A stretch of DNA of 23,858 nt, from the IMG/VR virus record IMGVR_UViG_3300010354_000658, positions 1-23,858 of that record, one strand, 5' to 3'. Positions 20,990 to 23,858 of the stretch are shown here, piece by piece. The first letter of the stretch is position 1. Each line of letters begins with the position of its first letter. The notes beneath the pieces were generated by a model. That model was given only the letters and a program-made list of their open reading frames with translations. It was not told the origin of the DNA and ran no database searches. Source of the stretch: a virus. A program made the position numbers and the translations under genes.

Positions 20990-21018
20990 TTGATATTTTC
21001 AAAATAATCCTGTAAAAT
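20990..21018 (+). promoter_or_regulatory. Sigma70-like promoter of the primase gene, probably leaderless
   Basis: TTGATA at 20990-20995, 17-base spacer, TAAAAT at 21013-21018, then six bases and ATG at 21025. No Shine-Dalgarno in the usual position. Confidence 0.45.
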
Positions 21019-21024
21019 ACTAGG

Positions 21025-22020
21025 ATGATTGATATCCTATCTTACATTCGAGGCAAAAGAAAAAATACTGCTTCGGGATGGATCAGTTTCAACGCTGTAT
21101 GCTGCCATCATAATGGAAATACACAAGACAAACGTGGCCGCGGCGGCATCAAAGTTTCTGATCAAGGGTGGAGTTATCACTGTTTTAATTGCAACTACAC
21201 TGCCAGTTTTATTCTTGGCCGCAATTTAACTTATAAAGCTCGAAAGCTTTTACAATGGTTAAATGTTCCAGAAACTGAAATTAATCGAGTGAATCTTGAA
21301 AGCATACGGCACAGAAGTATTAGTGGGCTGATCGATGATCGTCAACGTGCATTTAATGAAGTAGCCGGCATTCATTTTGATGAAAAAGACTTACCGCAGC
21401 AGGCTGTTTTATTATCATTGGTCAAAGAAGACTATTCAGAATATCAAAACTACGTTGATAGTCGATGTGTACCACCTGACTATCCAATTATGGTACAGCA
21501 AGGGAATGATGGGGTACATTGGACTCGGCCTCATGTGGTAATTCCTTTTACATTTGATAACACAATTGTTGGATACAGTTGTAGATTCTTAGATAATCGC
21601 ACACCCAAATATATTAATGAAACACAGCCTGGCTACGTATTTGGTACTGATTTAATAAAATCTTCATGGCAGTATGTGATTGTTTGTGAAGGTATTTTTG
21701 ACGCTTTGAGTATTTCTGGTCTAGCAGTGTTACACAGTGAGATAAATGATGCGCAGGCAAGGCTAATAAGAAGCCTTGGCAAGGAAATAATAGTTGTTCC
21801 GGACCAAGACAAAGCTGGTATTGCCTTAATTGATCGAGCAGTAGAATTGAATTGGAGTGTTAGTATACCAGACTGGCCCAATGATGTAAAAGATATCAAT
21901 GATGCAGTTAAGAAATTTGGACGCCTTGGTGCTTTACTAACTATTATGCAATCAAGAGAAATTAGTCGTATTAAAATAGAATTAAGGAAGAAACAACTTG
22001 TTAAAAGATTACAACATTGA
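21025..22020 (+). CDS. DNA primase, gp61-like
   Basis: 331 residues, close to T4 gp61. The N-terminal zinc site shows C26-x2-H29 and, after a basic loop, C53-x2-C56 (Y-H-C-F-N-C-N-Y). The TOPRIM domain follows: I-V-C-E222-G-I-F-D-A-L with the catalytic glutamate, V-V-P-D260-Q-D262-K-A-G with the metal-binding pair, and a later K-D-I-N-D-A-V. It makes short RNA primers on the lagging strand and works with the gp41 helicase, which is encoded next and overlaps by 23 bases. The layout primase then helicase fits a coupled primosome. Its promoter resembles those of uvsW and the 16120 gene in placing the -10 box six bases before the ATG. Confidence 0.88.
   Translation: MIDILSYIRGKRKNTASGWISFNAVCCHHNGNTQDKRGRGGIKVSDQGWSYHCFNCNYTASFILGRNLTYKARKLLQWLNVPETEINRVNLESIRHRSISGLIDDRQRAFNEVAGIHFDEKDLPQQAVLLSLVKEDYSEYQNYVDSRCVPPDYPIMVQQGNDGVHWTRPHVVIPFTFDNTIVGYSCRFLDNRTPKYINETQPGYVFGTDLIKSSWQYVIVCEGIFDALSISGLAVLHSEINDAQARLIRSLGKEIIVVPDQDKAGIALIDRAVELNWSVSIPDWPNDVKDINDAVKKFGRLGALLTIMQSREISRIKIELRKKQLVKRLQH
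21984..21990 (+). promoter_or_regulatory. Shine-Dalgarno supporting the TTG start of the helicase
   Basis: AAGGAAG lies seven bases before TTG at 21998, inside the primase gene. The next in-frame ATG (22042) would remove 15 residues and has no such site. Confidence 0.65.
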
Positions 22021-23407
22021 CGTACAGCGACTTTTCTTAGAGATGATGCTGGAGGATGCACAAAGCTATGTTCGAGTGCAGAATATCTATAATGCTGAAA
22101 ACTTTGACAAAAGTCTTCGTGCAGCCGCTCGTTTCATACAAACGCATACTGATGAACACAAAACTATGCCTGATCGTGCGCAGATTGCAGCAGCCACAGG
22201 TACTAAATTAGAGACTATACCTGATCTTAACGAAGGACACTATGATTGGTTTCTAGCAGAGTTTGAAACTTTTACAAAGCGGCAGGAACTAGAACGTGCT
22301 ATTTTGAAAGCAGCAGACTTACTTGAAAAAGGCAACTTTGATCCAGTAGAAAAACTAATAAAAGATGCTGTACAAATTAGTCTACAGAAAGACATGGGCA
22401 CTGATTACTTTGCTGACCCTCGCTCTCGCTTGCTTGCGTTAAAAAACAGCAATGGGCAAAACAGTACAGGATGGCCTGCTTTAGACAAACTGTTGTATGG
22501 TGGGTTCAATCGCGGCGAACTACAGATCTTTGCTGGAGGTTCTGGTAGTGGTAAAAGTCTGTTTATGCAAAATCTTGCAGTGAATTGGGTACAAGCAGGT
22601 CTTAATGGTGTATATCTTACACTAGAACTTGCTGAAGGGCTTTGCTGTATGCGTATTGATTCAATGATGACCAACACTGCCAGCAAAGAAATTTTCCGTG
22701 ATATTGACACAGTAGAAATGAAAGTTAGAATGTTGGCCAAGAAGTACAACAGCAAGTTCCGTGTCAAGTACATGCCAGCACAGAGCAACATCAATGACAT
22801 TAGATCGTATATCAAGGAACTGCAAATACAAGAAAATATGAAAATTGATTTTTTGTGTGTTGACTATCTTGATTTGTTAATGCCTGTAAGTGCCAAAGTT
22901 AGTCCTAATGATCTTTTTGTTAAAGACAAGTATGTTTCTGAAGAATTGCGTAACCTAGCCAAAGAACTTAATGTGTTGTTTGTTACAGCATCGCAGTTGA
23001 ATCGTAGTGCCGTTGAAGAAATTGAATTTGACCATAGTCATATTTCTGGTGGCATATCTAAGATCAATACAGCAGACAACGTGTTTGGTATCTTTACTAG
23101 CCGAGGTATGCGTGAAAAAGGTCGCTATCAAATACAGTTAATGAAAACTCGTAGTTCTAGCGGGGTAGGACAAAAAGTTGACCTGGAGTTTGATATTGAA
23201 AGCTTGCGTATCAGAGACCTAGCTGAAGACCAAGGTTATCAAGAATTTAAGAAACGAGCACCGTCAATCTATGAATCAATTAAGGCCACTAGTCAAGTTG
23301 TAGACAACGAGCCTAACGCTACAACCCCTGATGAAGTAGGTAAGATTTCTGCCGATGTGCAGAGTGCCAAGCTAAAACAGTTGTTGAATAAAATTAAGCC
23401 AAGCTGA
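21998..23407 (+). CDS. Replicative DNA helicase, gp41/DnaB-like
   Basis: 469 residues from a TTG start backed by a good Shine-Dalgarno. The N-terminal 150 residues are helical, as in the DnaB/gp41 N domain. The RecA-like motor follows: Walker A is G180-G-S-G-S-G-K186-S187, Walker B is I-D-F-L-C-V-D-Y-L-D-L-L, and F-V-T-A-S-Q-L-N-R-S-A-V-E is the conserved Q-containing motif; G-G-I-S-K-I-N-T-A-D-N-V-F-G-I and L-M-K-T-R-S-S-S-G-V-G are the later family blocks with the arginine region. It forms a ring hexamer that unwinds the fork 5' to 3' and recruits the primase encoded just upstream. The last 14 bases overlap the convergent minus-strand gene. Confidence 0.93.
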   Translation: MLKDYNIDVQRLFLEMMLEDAQSYVRVQNIYNAENFDKSLRAAARFIQTHTDEHKTMPDRAQIAAATGTKLETIPDLNEGHYDWFLAEFETFTKRQELERAILKAADLLEKGNFDPVEKLIKDAVQISLQKDMGTDYFADPRSRLLALKNSNGQNSTGWPALDKLLYGGFNRGELQIFAGGSGSGKSLFMQNLAVNWVQAGLNGVYLTLELAEGLCCMRIDSMMTNTASKEIFRDIDTVEMKVRMLAKKYNSKFRVKYMPAQSNINDIRSYIKELQIQENMKIDFLCVDYLDLLMPVSAKVSPNDLFVKDKYVSEELRNLAKELNVLFVTASQLNRSAVEEIEFDHSHISGGISKINTADNVFGIFTSRGMREKGRYQIQLMKTRSSSGVGQKVDLEFDIESLRIRDLAEDQGYQEFKKRAPSIYESIKATSQVVDNEPNATTPDEVGKISADVQSAKLKQLLNKIKPS

Positions 23408-23858
23408 GATAGTTGTCAATGGGCATAGACTTAATGTTTTGCCTATTGCAATATATGTACTGCGATCCATCCCGACTGCGTACTTCACCTTGTCCTACAA
23501 TAACTGACTCATTAGAATAACGCACAGGGCGATCCACAACAAGATCCACATATTCACCTTCGCCTACTCCTAGGGTTATAAAGTGTATGTAGTTTTTCTT
23601 GTCGGCTCTAAATACTCTGCTGTTTGCCACAATACCAGCAAATTCAAACCGATCCAAATAGAGATTTTTAACACCCATGTTAGGCAAGAAGCCGGGAGTG
23701 TTCCAAGCTTGATATTCTTTAAAGGCTTCTACTGGATCTTCCATAATCCAGTTGTCAAATCCTAGATCGCGTAGATCCCAACCGGCCCGTTTTGCTTCGT
23801 TACGATAGACCCAACGTGCATACGAACCTTGACAGTGCTTGAGCGCAGCACGCCAAAA
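23394..23858 (-). CDS. Hypothetical phage protein, C-terminal part (runs off right edge)
   Basis: The frame is open from the stop to the last base of the window, giving 154 residues of the C-terminal part; an internal methionine at 23744 is not the true start. The visible part begins with a helical, tryptophan-rich segment (Y-A-R-W-V-Y-R-N-E-A-K-R-A-G-W-D-L-R-D-L-G) and ends with a beta-rich domain of about 90 residues (F-E-F-A-G-I-V-A-N-S-R-V-F, V-I-V-G-Q-G-E-V-R-S-R-D-G-S) that could be an OB-like or SH3-like barrel. I do not recognise the family. Being opposite in strand and convergent with the helicase, it belongs to another transcription unit whose promoter lies outside the window. Confidence 0.6.
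   Translation of the reverse strand, partial: FWRAALKHCQGSYARWVYRNEAKRAGWDLRDLGFDNWIMEDPVEAFKEYQAWNTPGFLPNMGVKNLYLDRFEFAGIVANSRVFRADKKNYIHFITLGVGEGEYVDLVVDRPVRYSNESVIVGQGEVRSRDGSQYIYCNRQNIKSMPIDNYLSLA

Noticed and set aside
20984-20996. Short inverted repeat TCAAG-TTA-CTTGA after the virion gene as a terminator
   Set aside because: Five base pairs only, no proper T-tract, and it overlaps the -35 box of the primase promoter.
1-23858. CRISPR arrays, tRNAs, insertion sequences, attachment sites or toxin-antitoxin pairs
   Set aside because: No regular direct-repeat array, cloverleaf, transposase-like protein or terminal inverted repeats were seen; the gaps between genes are too short for most of these.

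Overview
The window looks like a stretch of a lytic, T4-like tailed phage (myovirus) genome, probably from an aquatic Gram-negative host. The grounds are an AT-rich sequence, tightly packed genes with many ATGA stop/start overlaps, and a T4-type replication set: a UvsW-like helicase, a primase with zinc-binding and TOPRIM motifs, a gp41/DnaB-like helicase and a probable gp62-like clamp-loader subunit. No tRNA, CRISPR array, insertion sequence, integrase or host housekeeping block was recognised. The Gram-negative host is inferred mainly from a phage-borne kdsA, since Kdo is a sugar of Gram-negative lipopolysaccharide and capsule. No gap between genes exceeds 300 bases.

Left part (1-12331): a glycan-assembly island of about 12 kb. 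It contains a cytidylyltransferase-like fragment cut by the window edge, a two-domain glycosyltransferase, relatives of its C-terminal domain, GT-A, GT4-like and fucosyltransferase-like enzymes, a sugar-nucleotidyltransferase next to a small-molecule kinase, and two methyltransferases. It is arranged as a short plus-strand group (1-2856), a long minus-strand operon (2838-10123) and a plus-strand group (10135-12331). Together these could activate a sugar or alcohol, polymerise or transfer sugars, and methylate the product. The target is not visible from sequence: host surface glycan, virion protein and DNA are all possible.

Middle part (12331-19514): two sigma70-like promoters with a shared -35 sequence drive a small membrane protein and an AAA+ ATPase. 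A strong double-hairpin terminator follows and abuts the uvsW promoter. uvsW overlaps kdsA, and a compact operon follows: a conserved protein of unknown function, a coiled-coil miniprotein, the gp62-like protein, a zinc-finger protein, a possible sulfotransferase-like protein, and a 189-residue miniature relative of the bacterial DNA polymerase III alpha subunit.

Right part (19494-23858): a minus-strand protein of unknown function, a plus-strand virion-type protein behind a T4-like late promoter, the primase and replicative helicase, and a minus-strand gene that runs off the window. Three genes (uvsW, the gene at 16120 and the primase) share the same layout, a good sigma70-type promoter whose -10 box lies exactly six bases before the ATG and no Shine-Dalgarno, which suggests leaderless transcripts.
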